Source of the DNA: an uncultured Prevotella sp.
GTDB lineage: Bacteria > Bacteroidota > Bacteroidia > Bacteroidales > Bacteroidaceae
Length of the DNA: 17,323 nt
Direction: 5' to 3'
NCBI GenBank assembly: GCA_900557255.1
Contig: USSA01000054.1
Coordinates: 1-17,323, forward strand
Shown here: positions 1-7,710 of the stretch, one piece after another
How the letters are laid out: every line of letters starts with the position of its first letter
Numbering within the stretch: position 1 is the stretch's first letter
Position numbers and translations under genes: made by a program
The notes under the pieces: model-generated
Databases searched by the model: none
The model's input: only the letters and a program-made list of their open reading frames with translations
Told to the model about the DNA's origin: nothing

Positions 1-434
1 ATACTTTAGACAATCTGGAGAAATACGTTTCTCTCAATCCGCTCTTCGCTGATGTGGTGAAGTTTATCAATGAGAATGATCTCACTAAGTTGGAGACCGG
101 CAAGCATCCTATCCAGGGTGATGATCTCTTTGTGTATATCGTTGTAGCTCACGGCAAGGCCGAGGAAGAAGCTACCATCGAGGCGCATCGCCAGATGATA
201 GATATTCAGATTCCTTTTAATACAGAGGAAACCTATGGATATTCTCCAGTGAAGGATCTCCCAGAAGTGGAGTACGACGAGGCTAAGGATTGTACCGTAT
301 ATCCTGGTGTGAAGGCTCAGACAGTGGTAACCTGCAAGCCAGGTCAGTTTGCCATCTTCTTCCCACAGGACGGTCATCAGCCATGCATCGGTAATGGCGA
401 TATCCACAAGGCTATCTTCAAGATTAAGAATTAA
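1..434 (+). CDS. YhcH/YjgK/YiaL family protein (DUF386), 5' end missing
   Basis: This is the C-terminal part of a small beta-helix (cupin-like) protein of the YhcH/EbgC family, members of which bind or interconvert sugars and are usually about 150 residues. The frame is open to the left edge, reading TLDNLEKYVSLNPLFADVVK, which matches the family N-terminus (M-x-x-D-T-L-x-N-L-x-x-Y). The true start therefore lies only a few codons outside the window, and the internal GTG at 54 is not the start. The family core EAHRQMIDIQ (60s by window numbering) and the C-terminal stretch with FFPQDGHQPCIG are both visible; His and Asp side chains there form the putative metal/sugar pocket. It ends 39 bases before the branching-enzyme gene on the same strand, so co-transcription is plausible. 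The substrate cannot be read from the sequence. Confidence 0.88.
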   Translation, partial: TLDNLEKYVSLNPLFADVVKFINENDLTKLETGKHPIQGDDLFVYIVVAHGKAEEEATIEAHRQMIDIQIPFNTEETYGYSPVKDLPEVEYDEAKDCTVYPGVKAQTVVTCKPGQFAIFFPQDGHQPCIGNGDIHKAIFKIKN

Positions 435-473
435 AGAAGAATAATATAGAGTAACCATCTAAAATCATGATAT

Positions 474-2573
474 ATGGCAACAGAAAAGAAAACTACAGCC
501 CAGAAGGCTGCAACTAAAAAGGCAACTGCAAAGAAATCAGTTGCAAAAAAGGCAGCGAAGGCTGTGGTAAAACATATCGGACTCGTGAAGAACGACCCAT
601 ATCTGGCAGACTATGAGGATGCTATCAAGGGCCGACACGACCATGCACTCTGGAAACTCGGTCAGCTGACCAATAACGGCAAACAGACATTGAGCGATTT
701 TGCCAATGGATACGAGTATTTCGGATTGCATAAGACTGCCCGTGGATGGGTGTTCCGTGAGTGGGCACCTAATGCTACAGACATCTATCTGATAGGTGAC
801 TTCAACAACTGGCAGGAAAACGAAAAGTATCGTGCCAAAAGAGTAAAGAATACCGGCAACTGGGAACTCAAACTTCCGGAGAAAGCCATGAAACATGGCG
901 ATCTCTTCAAGATGAAAGTTCACTGGGAAGGTGGAGAAGGTGAGCGTATTCCTGCATGGGCACAGCGCGTAGTACAGGACGACCAGACCAAGATTTTCTC
1001 TGCACAGGTATGGAATCCGGAACCATATAAATGGAAGAAGAAAACCTTCAGACCAAATGTGGCACCGCTGCTTATCTATGAATGCCATATCGGTATGGCG
1101 CAGGATGCAGAGAAGGTTGGCACATACACCGAATTTAAGGAGAATGTGTTGCCACGTATCATCAAGGATGGTTACAACTGCATTCAGATTATGGCTATCC
1201 AGGAGCATCCGTATTATGGCTCCTTCGGTTATCATGTAAGCAGTTTCTTTGCTGCAAGTAGCCGCTTCGGAACTCCTGAGGAGTTGAAGGATCTCATTGA
1301 TACAGCTCACCAGAATGGTATTGCCGTCATCATGGATATCGTTCACTCTCATGCCGTAAAGAATGAGGTGGAAGGATTGGGCAATCTCGCTGGCGATCCT
1401 AACCAGTATTTCTATCCTGGCGACCGTCATGAGCATCCGGCTTGGGACAGCCTCTGTTTTGACTATGGAAAGGATGAAGTCATCCACTTCCTGTTGAGCA
1501 ACTGCAAGTACTGGCTCAATGAGTTCCATTTCGACGGATTCCGTTTTGACGGTGTGACATCCATGCTCTATTACAGTCATGGTCTGGGTGAGGCATTCTG
1601 TAACTACGGAGATTATTTCAATGGTCATGAGGATGATAATGCCATCTGCTATCTTACCCTTGCCAACTGTCTGATTCACGAGGTGAACAAGCACGCCATT
1701 ACGATTGCCGAAGAGGTGAGCGGAATGCCGGGTCTGGCTGCCAAGTTTGAGGATGGCGGTTATGATTTCGACTATCGCATGGCGATGAATATTCCTGACT
1801 ATTGGATCAAGACCATCAAGGAAAAGAAGGATGAAGACTGGAAACCATCCAGCATCTTCTGGGAGGTAAAGAACCGCCGTTCGGATGAGAAGACTATCTC
1901 TTACTGTGAGAGTCACGACCAAGCACTGGTAGGTGATAAAACCATCATCTTTCGTCTGATTGATGCCGATATGTACTGGCATTTCAAGAAGGGCGATGAA
2001 AACGAAATGGCTCATCGCGGTATTGCTCTGCATAAGATGATCCGTCTGGTTACTGCCTCTACAATCAATGGCGGTTATCTCAACTTCATGGGTAATGAGT
2101 TCGGTCACCCAGAGTGGATTGATTTCCCTCGCGAGGGTAATGGCTGGAGCCATAAATACGCCCGAAGACAGTGGAATCTGGTAGATAATCATGAACTCTG
2201 CTACCACTATCTTGGCGATTTCGACCGAGAGATGCTCAAGACAATCACAAGCGAAAAGAATTTTAACAAGACACCAGTTGTAGAAATCTGGCATAACGAT
2301 GGCGATCAGGTTCTCGCCTTTATGCGTGGCGATCTGCTCTTCGTGTTCAACTTCTCGCCAACCCGCTCGTTCACAGACTATGGCTTCCTGGTTCCTACCG
2401 GTTCCTACAGCGTAGTGCTTGATTCTGACAGCAAGGATTTCGGCGGTAATGGCTTGAATGATGACACGATGACGCATCTGACCAACTACGATCCACTTTA
2501 TGTGAAAGACCGTAAGGAATGGCTGAAACTTTATCTGCCAGCTCGTACAGCTTTGGTGCTGAAGAAAAATTAA
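474..2573 (+). CDS. glgB: 1,4-alpha-glucan (glycogen) branching enzyme, GH13 subfamily 8 type
   Basis: A 699-residue cytoplasmic enzyme that cuts alpha-1,4-glucan chains and re-attaches them as alpha-1,6 branches. Domains in order: a Lys/Ala/Thr-rich tail (about 1-35), an N-terminal helical segment, a CBM48 domain (about 80-165, with REWAPNA and GDFNNW), and a GH13 barrel with a C-terminal all-beta domain. Catalytic residues are in place: nucleophile D359 (FRFDGV), acid/base E413 (IAEEVSG) and D482 (ESHDQ). Their numbering and local sequence (TIAEEVSGMP, YHVSSFFA) resemble the eukaryotic-type GBE1 rather than E. coli GlgB. The ATG at 474 is preferred over the out-of-frame ATG at 467. No promoter was found between it and the upstream YhcH gene. 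The basic tail is an add-on not needed for the family fold; without it the length is normal. Confidence 0.95.
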   Translation: MATEKKTTAQKAATKKATAKKSVAKKAAKAVVKHIGLVKNDPYLADYEDAIKGRHDHALWKLGQLTNNGKQTLSDFANGYEYFGLHKTARGWVFREWAPNATDIYLIGDFNNWQENEKYRAKRVKNTGNWELKLPEKAMKHGDLFKMKVHWEGGEGERIPAWAQRVVQDDQTKIFSAQVWNPEPYKWKKKTFRPNVAPLLIYECHIGMAQDAEKVGTYTEFKENVLPRIIKDGYNCIQIMAIQEHPYYGSFGYHVSSFFAASSRFGTPEELKDLIDTAHQNGIAVIMDIVHSHAVKNEVEGLGNLAGDPNQYFYPGDRHEHPAWDSLCFDYGKDEVIHFLLSNCKYWLNEFHFDGFRFDGVTSMLYYSHGLGEAFCNYGDYFNGHEDDNAICYLTLANCLIHEVNKHAITIAEEVSGMPGLAAKFEDGGYDFDYRMAMNIPDYWIKTIKEKKDEDWKPSSIFWEVKNRRSDEKTISYCESHDQALVGDKTIIFRLIDADMYWHFKKGDENEMAHRGIALHKMIRLVTASTINGGYLNFMGNEFGHPEWIDFPREGNGWSHKYARRQWNLVDNHELCYHYLGDFDREMLKTITSEKNFNKTPVVEIWHNDGDQVLAFMRGDLLFVFNFSPTRSFTDYGFLVPTGSYSVVLDSDSKDFGGNGLNDDTMTHLTNYDPLYVKDRKEWLKLYLPARTALVLKKN

Positions 2574-2584
2574 TAGATTGATTT

Positions 2585-3694
2585 ATGAAAAATAAAAGGA
2601 GTAGTACGGCGAAGATGCAAATCGCCTGTGCTATCATCTTTATCACATTTACCTACGTCTACCTGGCATTTTACCAGGCAGACGTACTGGCAGTGGCTCA
2701 GCATGTTTTCTCAGGCGGTTTGACCAGCTACAGTTATACGCTGGCTCCACTGCTTATCACGCTCGTACTCTATCTGCTGCAAGTGGGAGTGTACGCGGTA
2801 ACCCGTGTGAAACGCCGTTTCCACGGGCTTACTTATTTCCCTTCGTTCCTCATCCTTACGATGATTACCGATATCCCCGTTGATATCGACCGTTATCATT
2901 CGCTGGGGGCGTGGTGGATTATCTTGCCACTCTGTCTGATTCTATGGGGCGGATTGATATGGATAGCCCGCCAGTTGGAGCCGATAGAAACAGAGCCTCA
3001 CAGCAACGGCTGGTTCTCACGCTATATGTGGGTGAATCTGCTCCAGATGCTGGTGATGATATTGCTTGTCAACTTTGTTGCTAGCAATGATCGGCTGTTT
3101 CATGAACGTATGCGCATGGAACATCTGATGAAAGAAAAACAGTATGAAAAAGCTTTGGAAGTAGGTGAAAAATCTCTGAAAACAGATTCTTCGCTGACAA
3201 TGCTCCGTATAGCCTGTCTCAACGAAACAGGCGAGCTGGGCAGCCGTCTCTTTACTTATCCGCTGGTAGGTGGAAGTAAGGCGATGATGCCGGATAGCGT
3301 AACCGTGAAGGCTATGATGTGGAAGGCGCCAAAATGGATGCAGAAACCTTCGGCATGGATGGTTAAACATCATCTCAAGTATCGTCTGCCTGTTGACTAT
3401 CAGCTTTGTGCACTCTTGCTGGACAAGCAACTAGACAAGTTCGTAGCAGAGGTGCAGAAACATTACAAAGTAACTTCTGGCAAACTGCCTGTTCATTATA
3501 AGGAAGCGTTGGTTCTTTATACGCATCGCCGCAGTAATCCAAGTATAGTTTATCACGATAATGTGATGGATACAGACTTTGAGGATTTCCAGCAGATGGA
3601 TCACAAATATGCTAATGAGACAGAAAAGCAGAATGCTCTTCGGGATACTTATGGAAATACTTACTGGTATTATTATGAGTATGGAAACAAATGA
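2585..3694 (+). CDS. DUF6057 family inner-membrane protein with periplasmic C-terminal domain
   Basis: A 369-residue membrane protein that I place, from memory of the family, in DUF6057, which is largely confined to Bacteroidetes and has no known function. Five hydrophobic segments are visible (about 11-31, 51-71, 84-98, 108-127, 147-165). The basic N-terminus and the RVKRR loop after the second segment suggest N-in topology. With five spans, the last 200 residues should then face the periplasm. That part begins with a TPR-like helix pair (about 170-200, MKEKQYEKALEVGEKSL) and ends in an aromatic tail (TYWYYYEYGNK). It starts 11 bases after the branching enzyme and is followed 23 bases later by an exported TPR protein, so the three probably share a transcript. 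The family call is moderate, the topology is inferred, and the role is unknown. Confidence 0.8.
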   Translation: MKNKRSSTAKMQIACAIIFITFTYVYLAFYQADVLAVAQHVFSGGLTSYSYTLAPLLITLVLYLLQVGVYAVTRVKRRFHGLTYFPSFLILTMITDIPVDIDRYHSLGAWWIILPLCLILWGGLIWIARQLEPIETEPHSNGWFSRYMWVNLLQMLVMILLVNFVASNDRLFHERMRMEHLMKEKQYEKALEVGEKSLKTDSSLTMLRIACLNETGELGSRLFTYPLVGGSKAMMPDSVTVKAMMWKAPKWMQKPSAWMVKHHLKYRLPVDYQLCALLLDKQLDKFVAEVQKHYKVTSGKLPVHYKEALVLYTHRRSNPSIVYHDNVMDTDFEDFQQMDHKYANETEKQNALRDTYGNTYWYYYEYGNK

Positions 3695-3717
3695 AAGTTT
3701 TAATTTAGGAGATTAAT

Positions 3718-4944
3718 ATGAAAATACAGATATTCAGAAACTTATGGGTTTTACAGATAGCTTTTCTTCTGTTGGCGCCATTAGGGTTGCAGGCACAGAA
3801 GAAGGAGATTTCTGCAGCCAAAGATCTGGTAAAGGCTGGCAAGGATTTGGCGAAGGCCGAATCCAGTATGCGCAAACTCCTGACGGATTCTGCCAACCGG
3901 AATAACAAGAAAATTTGGAATATTCTCTTCGATGCTGTGAAGAAGCAGTATGAACAGGGTAATGAGAAACTCTACCTCAAACAGGCGTATGATACAGCCC
4001 AACTCTTCAATGCAACTCGACAGCTCTTCGTTATAGCACAAGGACTTGATTCCGTTGAGATGATTCCTAACAAGAAAGGAAAATGTGAGTTTGATTTCCG
4101 CAAGTCTCATTCTGAATATTTGAACAGGATACGTCCGAACCTCTATAACGGAGGAACTTGGTTTATCAGGAAGCAGAAATACAAGGAGGCTTATCAGTTC
4201 TTTGACCAGTACATAGAGTGCAGTACAGCCCCGATGTTCCAATCTTATAAGTATGCCCAGAAAGACAAATATCTTTCTTCGGCAGCTTATTGGGCTGTAT
4301 ATGCCGGATATAAGATGAAAGATACCAAAGCTACGCTTCATCATTCTTATGAGGCGCTGAAAGATACGGCTCATTATAACTATATGTTACAGTATCTGGC
4401 TGAGACTTACAAACTGGAGAAGGATACACCGCGCTATCTCTCTACCTTGAAGGAAGGTTTTGAACGGGATCCGAAATTCCCGTTCTTCTTCCCGCGTCTG
4501 GTAGAGTATTATTCGCAGGAAAACCAACTCGATTCTGCACTCGCCGTAGCAGATAAGGCGCTGGCGATAGCTCCCGACAATGATATCTATCTCTTTACCA
4601 AGGGAACCGTTCTCCTGAATATGGGTGATTTCAAGCAATGCATCGAAGTGAGTAAAAAGGCACTTGCCGTGAACGATTCTTTGGCTGGTGCTTATTATAA
4701 TATAGGTTTGGCTTATTTCAATCAGGCTGTTGAAATGGATAAAAATTCGCAGCAATCCCGCAAAACTCATCAGGAGATAGACGGACTTTACAAGAGTGCG
4801 ATGCCTTATCTGCAGAAGTACAGAACGATGGCGCCTGATATGCAGGACCAGTGGGCTTTGCCGCTATATACCATCTATCTGAACCTGAACATGGGTAAGG
4901 AGTTTGATGAGATTGACAAACTGCTCGATCAGAAAAAGAAATAA
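3718..4944 (+). CDS. Exported tetratricopeptide-repeat protein
   Basis: A 408-residue protein with a clear signal peptide: a basic start, a hydrophobic core at about 10-24, and a likely cut after LQA at 26. It has no lipobox, so it is probably a soluble periplasmic protein. TPR-type helix pairs are visible in the second half, best at about 270-335 (LDSALAVADKALAIAPDN, then GDFKQCIEVSKKALAVND, then AYYNIGLAYFNQAVEM). Further helical repeats at 150-250 are more diverged. The ATG is preceded by AGGAG at a normal distance, which is unusual for this phylum and supports the start. It follows the DUF6057 gene by 23 bases. Because the C-terminus of that neighbour is also predicted periplasmic and TPR-like, the two may interact; this is inference. 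No enzymatic motif was seen. Confidence 0.85.
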   Translation: MKIQIFRNLWVLQIAFLLLAPLGLQAQKKEISAAKDLVKAGKDLAKAESSMRKLLTDSANRNNKKIWNILFDAVKKQYEQGNEKLYLKQAYDTAQLFNATRQLFVIAQGLDSVEMIPNKKGKCEFDFRKSHSEYLNRIRPNLYNGGTWFIRKQKYKEAYQFFDQYIECSTAPMFQSYKYAQKDKYLSSAAYWAVYAGYKMKDTKATLHHSYEALKDTAHYNYMLQYLAETYKLEKDTPRYLSTLKEGFERDPKFPFFFPRLVEYYSQENQLDSALAVADKALAIAPDNDIYLFTKGTVLLNMGDFKQCIEVSKKALAVNDSLAGAYYNIGLAYFNQAVEMDKNSQQSRKTHQEIDGLYKSAMPYLQKYRTMAPDMQDQWALPLYTIYLNLNMGKEFDEIDKLLDQKKK

Positions 4945-4957
4945 TGCCTCATGATGA

Positions 4958-5024
4958 GAAATTTATGAAAACTTCTCTTGAAAAGAAAACTTCTCTTTAG
5001 AAATTGATTATTAGAAATTTATGA
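4958..5024 (+). repeat. Short direct duplications spanning the helicase start
   Basis: Two pairs of direct repeats lie between the TPR gene and the helicase gene. GAAATTTATGA occurs at 4958-4968 and again at 5014-5024, where its ATG is the helicase start codon. GAAAACTTCTCTT occurs at 4967-4979 and 4985-4997. The upstream ATG (4965) opens an 11-codon frame, MKTSLEKKTSL, that stops at 5000. The repeats are seen directly; whether the mini-frame is translated is unknown. Confidence 0.6.
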
Positions 5025-6340
5025 TAGACAGAATTTTAGATAAACTGGGCATTGAGCTCAATGATATGCAGCAGGATTCCATGCAGGCAATCTTGCACGG
5101 GAACAAGGATGTGGTGATACTTTCGCCAACAGGTAGTGGCAAGACGCTGGCTTATCTTTTGCCTCTTACCCAACTTATAGATGTTACTGATGACGAGGCA
5201 CAGGCGGTGGTGGTAACTCCTGGTCGGGAACTCGCTTTGCAGTCTGCTAACGTATTGAAGAATATGGGCAGCGGTTTGCGTGCGATGGCTTGCTATGGTG
5301 GTCGTGCTACGATGGATGAGCATCGCGTGATGAAACAGGTTCGTCCTCAGATTGTATTTGGAACTCCAGGTCGTCTCAATGATCATCTGGATAAGGGAAA
5401 TCTTTCTCCATATCACATCAAATACCTGATTATTGATGAGTTTGACAAGTGTCTGGAGATGGGCTTCCAGGACGAAATGAGCCGACTGATCAAGTCTTTG
5501 CCTGGCTTGCGTCGACATTTCCTGCTTTCTGCTACCGAGGCAGAGGAGATTCCTCATTTCGTACACATGGGTAGGGTAGAAAAGATAGATTACCGTGTGG
5601 ATGAAGATCAGGTTCCTGACCGTGTACATATATATAAGGTGGATAGTCCGGTAAAGGATAAACTGGAGAGTCTGTCACTTTTGCTACGCAGTTTAGGTAA
5701 TCAGAGTACCATTGTATTCCTCAATTATCGCGAAAGTGTGGAGCGCACCAATAAATATCTGGTGGAGCAGGGATTTTCAACCTCTTTCTTCCATGGTGGA
5801 TTGGAACAGAAGGAACGCGAGGCTTCTCTCTATCGTTTCAGCAACGGTAGTGCCAATATCCTGGTGAGTACGGATCTGGCTTCGCGCGGACTTGATATTC
5901 CTGATATAGATAATATCATCCATTATCACATGCCGGAGAGCGAAGATGGTTATATTCATCGTGTAGGACGTACGGCAAGATGGGAAGCTCAGGGAAAGGC
6001 TTTCTTCCTGTTAGGTCCTGAAGAGCATATTCCGGAATATGTGGATGCTGAAATTGAGGATTACGAGATGCCTGCTGCTGATCAGCTTCCTGCGCCAGCT
6101 AAACCTAAGATGGCTACTATATATATAGGTAAAGGCAAAAAGGATAAAATCAGCAAGGGTGACATCTTAGGCTTCCTTTGCAAGAAGGGTGGGCTGCAGT
6201 CGGCTGAAATCGGTAAGATTGATGTTAATGACCGTTATGCTTATGCTGCCATTTCCCGAACGAAGTTGCGCAGCGTACTGAATAATGTAAAGGGCGAAAA
6301 GATAAAAGGCGTCAAAACGATAGTGGAAGAGGTAAGGTAG
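5021..6340 (+). CDS. DbpA-like DEAD-box ATP-dependent RNA helicase
   Basis: A 439-residue two-domain helicase followed by an RNA-binding domain. Motifs appear in family order: Q motif (LNDMQQDSMQAI), Walker A SPTGSGKT with K41, PGRELALQ (motif Ia, Gly instead of the usual Thr), YGGR, TPGR, Walker B DEFD at 139-142, SAT, IVFLNYR, ASRGLDI and HRVGRTAR. The last roughly 75 residues (about 363-439) match the DbpA RNA-binding fold, which in E. coli DbpA targets 23S rRNA hairpin 92, so a role in large-subunit ribosome assembly is likely. The Walker B Asp and Glu are kept and only the third position differs from DEAD. The ATG lies 76 bases after the TPR gene. No convincing promoter was seen there. 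An exact orthologue of dbpA is probable but not certain. Confidence 0.92.
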   Translation: MIDRILDKLGIELNDMQQDSMQAILHGNKDVVILSPTGSGKTLAYLLPLTQLIDVTDDEAQAVVVTPGRELALQSANVLKNMGSGLRAMACYGGRATMDEHRVMKQVRPQIVFGTPGRLNDHLDKGNLSPYHIKYLIIDEFDKCLEMGFQDEMSRLIKSLPGLRRHFLLSATEAEEIPHFVHMGRVEKIDYRVDEDQVPDRVHIYKVDSPVKDKLESLSLLLRSLGNQSTIVFLNYRESVERTNKYLVEQGFSTSFFHGGLEQKEREASLYRFSNGSANILVSTDLASRGLDIPDIDNIIHYHMPESEDGYIHRVGRTARWEAQGKAFFLLGPEEHIPEYVDAEIEDYEMPAADQLPAPAKPKMATIYIGKGKKDKISKGDILGFLCKKGGLQSAEIGKIDVNDRYAYAAISRTKLRSVLNNVKGEKIKGVKTIVEEVR

Positions 6341-6450
6341 CTGACAAACTGCTATTATCTTCTCTCTGTTGCTTGCTAATGTATAATAAATGTAAAAATA
6401 GACATAAATATGCAGTTATTATACTAAAATGACTAACAAAATGAAAGAAG

Positions 6451-6478
6451 TCTGCGCAAAACGCTAAAAATGTGCAGA
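6451..6478. promoter_or_regulatory. Dyad just upstream of the serC promoter
   Basis: TCTGCGCA at 6451-6458 and TGTGCAGA at 6471-6478 form an 8-bp inverted repeat with one G-T pair and a 12-base centre. It ends four bases before the proposed -33 element. No T-run follows, so it does not look like a terminator for the helicase gene. A regulator-binding site for the serine operon is possible but unproven. Confidence 0.35.
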
Positions 6479-6482
6479 AAAG

Positions 6483-6514
6483 TTTGGTAGTTTCAAATAA
6501 AAAGTGTAATTTCG
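6483..6514 (+). promoter_or_regulatory. Bacteroidetes-type promoter for serC operon
   Basis: TTTG at 6483-6486 and TAATTTCG at 6507-6514 are separated by 20 bases. This fits the TTTG / TAnnTTTG pattern recognised by the Bacteroidetes primary sigma factor, with one change in the -7 box. Transcription would start near 6520. Confidence 0.65.
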
Positions 6515-6519
6515 CAGTC

Positions 6520-6626
6520 GTAAATACAATCCAAAGGTTTACTATGTATCCTATATGGGTGTATTGTGCACTTATTTTTCCTACTAACAGGATTATATCG
6601 TATAAAACTTAAATAATTATACAAAG
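6520..6626 (+). other. Roughly 105-base untranslated leader of serC
   Basis: If transcription starts near 6520, serC has a leader of about 105 bases, much longer than those of rpsP or bamD in this window. It is AT-rich. The only pairing noted is ATCCT (6548-6552) with AGGAT (6589-6593) and a small GTG/CAC pair inside it. I recognise no known riboswitch class. The upstream half of the same gap (6341-6450) holds nothing clear. Confidence 0.4.
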
Positions 6627-7697
6627 ATGAAGAAGTACAATTTTAACGCAGGTCCATCAATGCTTCCACGCGAAGTGATTGAGAACACAGCAAAGCAGAT
6701 TTTGGATTTTAATGGTTCAGGTCTTTCATTGATGGAAATCAGCCACCGTGCTAAGGATTTCCAGCCAGTAGTTGATGAGGCAGTCTCCTTATTCAAGGAG
6801 CTTCTTGACATTCCTGAGGGTTATTCCGTAATCTTCCTTGGTGGTGGTGCGTCATTGCAGTTTATGCAGATTCCAGCAAACTTCCTCATCAAGAAGGCTG
6901 CCTACATTAATTCTGGCACTTGGGCTAAGAAGGCAATGAAAGAGGCAAAGCATTTTGGTGAGGTCGTGGAGATCGCATCATCGTCCGACGCCAATTTCAC
7001 TTTCTATCCACAGGTTCCTAACACTGTACCAGTCGATTGTGATTACTTGCATTTGACAAGCAACAATACAATATATGGTACTGAACTCCGTGTAGATCCA
7101 GATGTAAACGTACCATTGATTTCTGATATGTCTTCAGATATCATGAGCCGTCCAGTAGATGTTTCTAAGTATACTGCCATCTATGCAGGTGCTCAGAAGA
7201 ATCTTTCTATGGCAGGTGTTACCGTTATCATCGTTAAGGATGATATGCTCTGCAAGGCTCCTCGCGAGCTTCCTACTATGCTCGATTATCGTACTCACGT
7301 AGAGAAGGGCAGTATGTTCAATACTCCTCCTGTTGTTCCTATCTATACCTTGATGGAGAATCTCCGCTGGTTGAAGGCTAATGGTGGTGTTGAGGCTGCT
7401 GACAAGCGTGCTCACGAACGTGCAGAAGTTCTTTATGCTGAAATCGACCGCAACAAACTCTTCAAGGGTACAGTGGAAGAGGCTTCACGCTCATTGATGA
7501 ACATCTGCTTCGTGATGAACGATGAGTACAAGGAGTTGGAGAAGCCATTCCTCGACTTCGCTACAGAGCGTGGCATGGTTGGTATCAAGGGCCACCGCTC
7601 AGTGGGTGGTTTCCGTGCCAGCTGCTACAATGCACAGACCATGGAGGGTGTTCAGGCACTCGTCAAGGCCATGCAGGATTTTGAAGCACAACATTAA
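6627..7697 (+). CDS. serC: Phosphoserine aminotransferase
   Basis: A 356-residue PLP enzyme of the class V aminotransferase fold. It converts 3-phosphohydroxypyruvate and glutamate to phosphoserine and 2-oxoglutarate in the cytoplasm, and can also serve pyridoxal phosphate synthesis. Visible family marks are the N-terminal [10 protein letters not shown] (5-14), SHR at 39-41, the cofactor-phosphate loop GGGASLQF (72-79), and the PLP-binding lysine K191 in [11 protein letters not shown]. Length is normal. The serA-type gene follows after 13 bases, so the two are co-transcribed from the promoter near 6483. The first enzyme (serA) lies downstream of the second (serC), and no serB-type phosphatase is present in the window. 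Confidence 0.97.
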   Translation: MKKYNFNAGPSMLPREVIENTAKQILDFNGSGLSLMEISHRAKDFQPVVDEAVSLFKELLDIPEGYSVIFLGGGASLQFMQIPANFLIKKAAYINSGTWAKKAMKEAKHFGEVVEIASSSDANFTFYPQVPNTVPVDCDYLHLTSNNTIYGTELRVDPDVNVPLISDMSSDIMSRPVDVSKYTAIYAGAQKNLSMAGVTVIIVKDDMLCKAPRELPTMLDYRTHVEKGSMFNTPPVVPIYTLMENLRWLKANGGVEAADKRAHERAEVLYAEIDRNKLFKGTVEEASRSLMNICFVMNDEYKELEKPFLDFATERGMVGIKGHRSVGGFRASCYNAQTMEGVQALVKAMQDFEAQH

Positions 7698-7710
7698 TTT
7701 TTGAATTTGT

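Noticed and set aside
537..2477. A 646-codon open frame on the minus strand across the branching enzyme
   Set aside because: It lies wholly antisense to a clear GH13 enzyme, has no recognisable domain, and such open frames arise from the codon bias of the real gene.
6347..6417. AACTGC (6347-6352) pairing with GCAGTT (6412-6417) as a terminator of the helicase gene
   Set aside because: Six base pairs with a 59-base loop are not meaningful without support.
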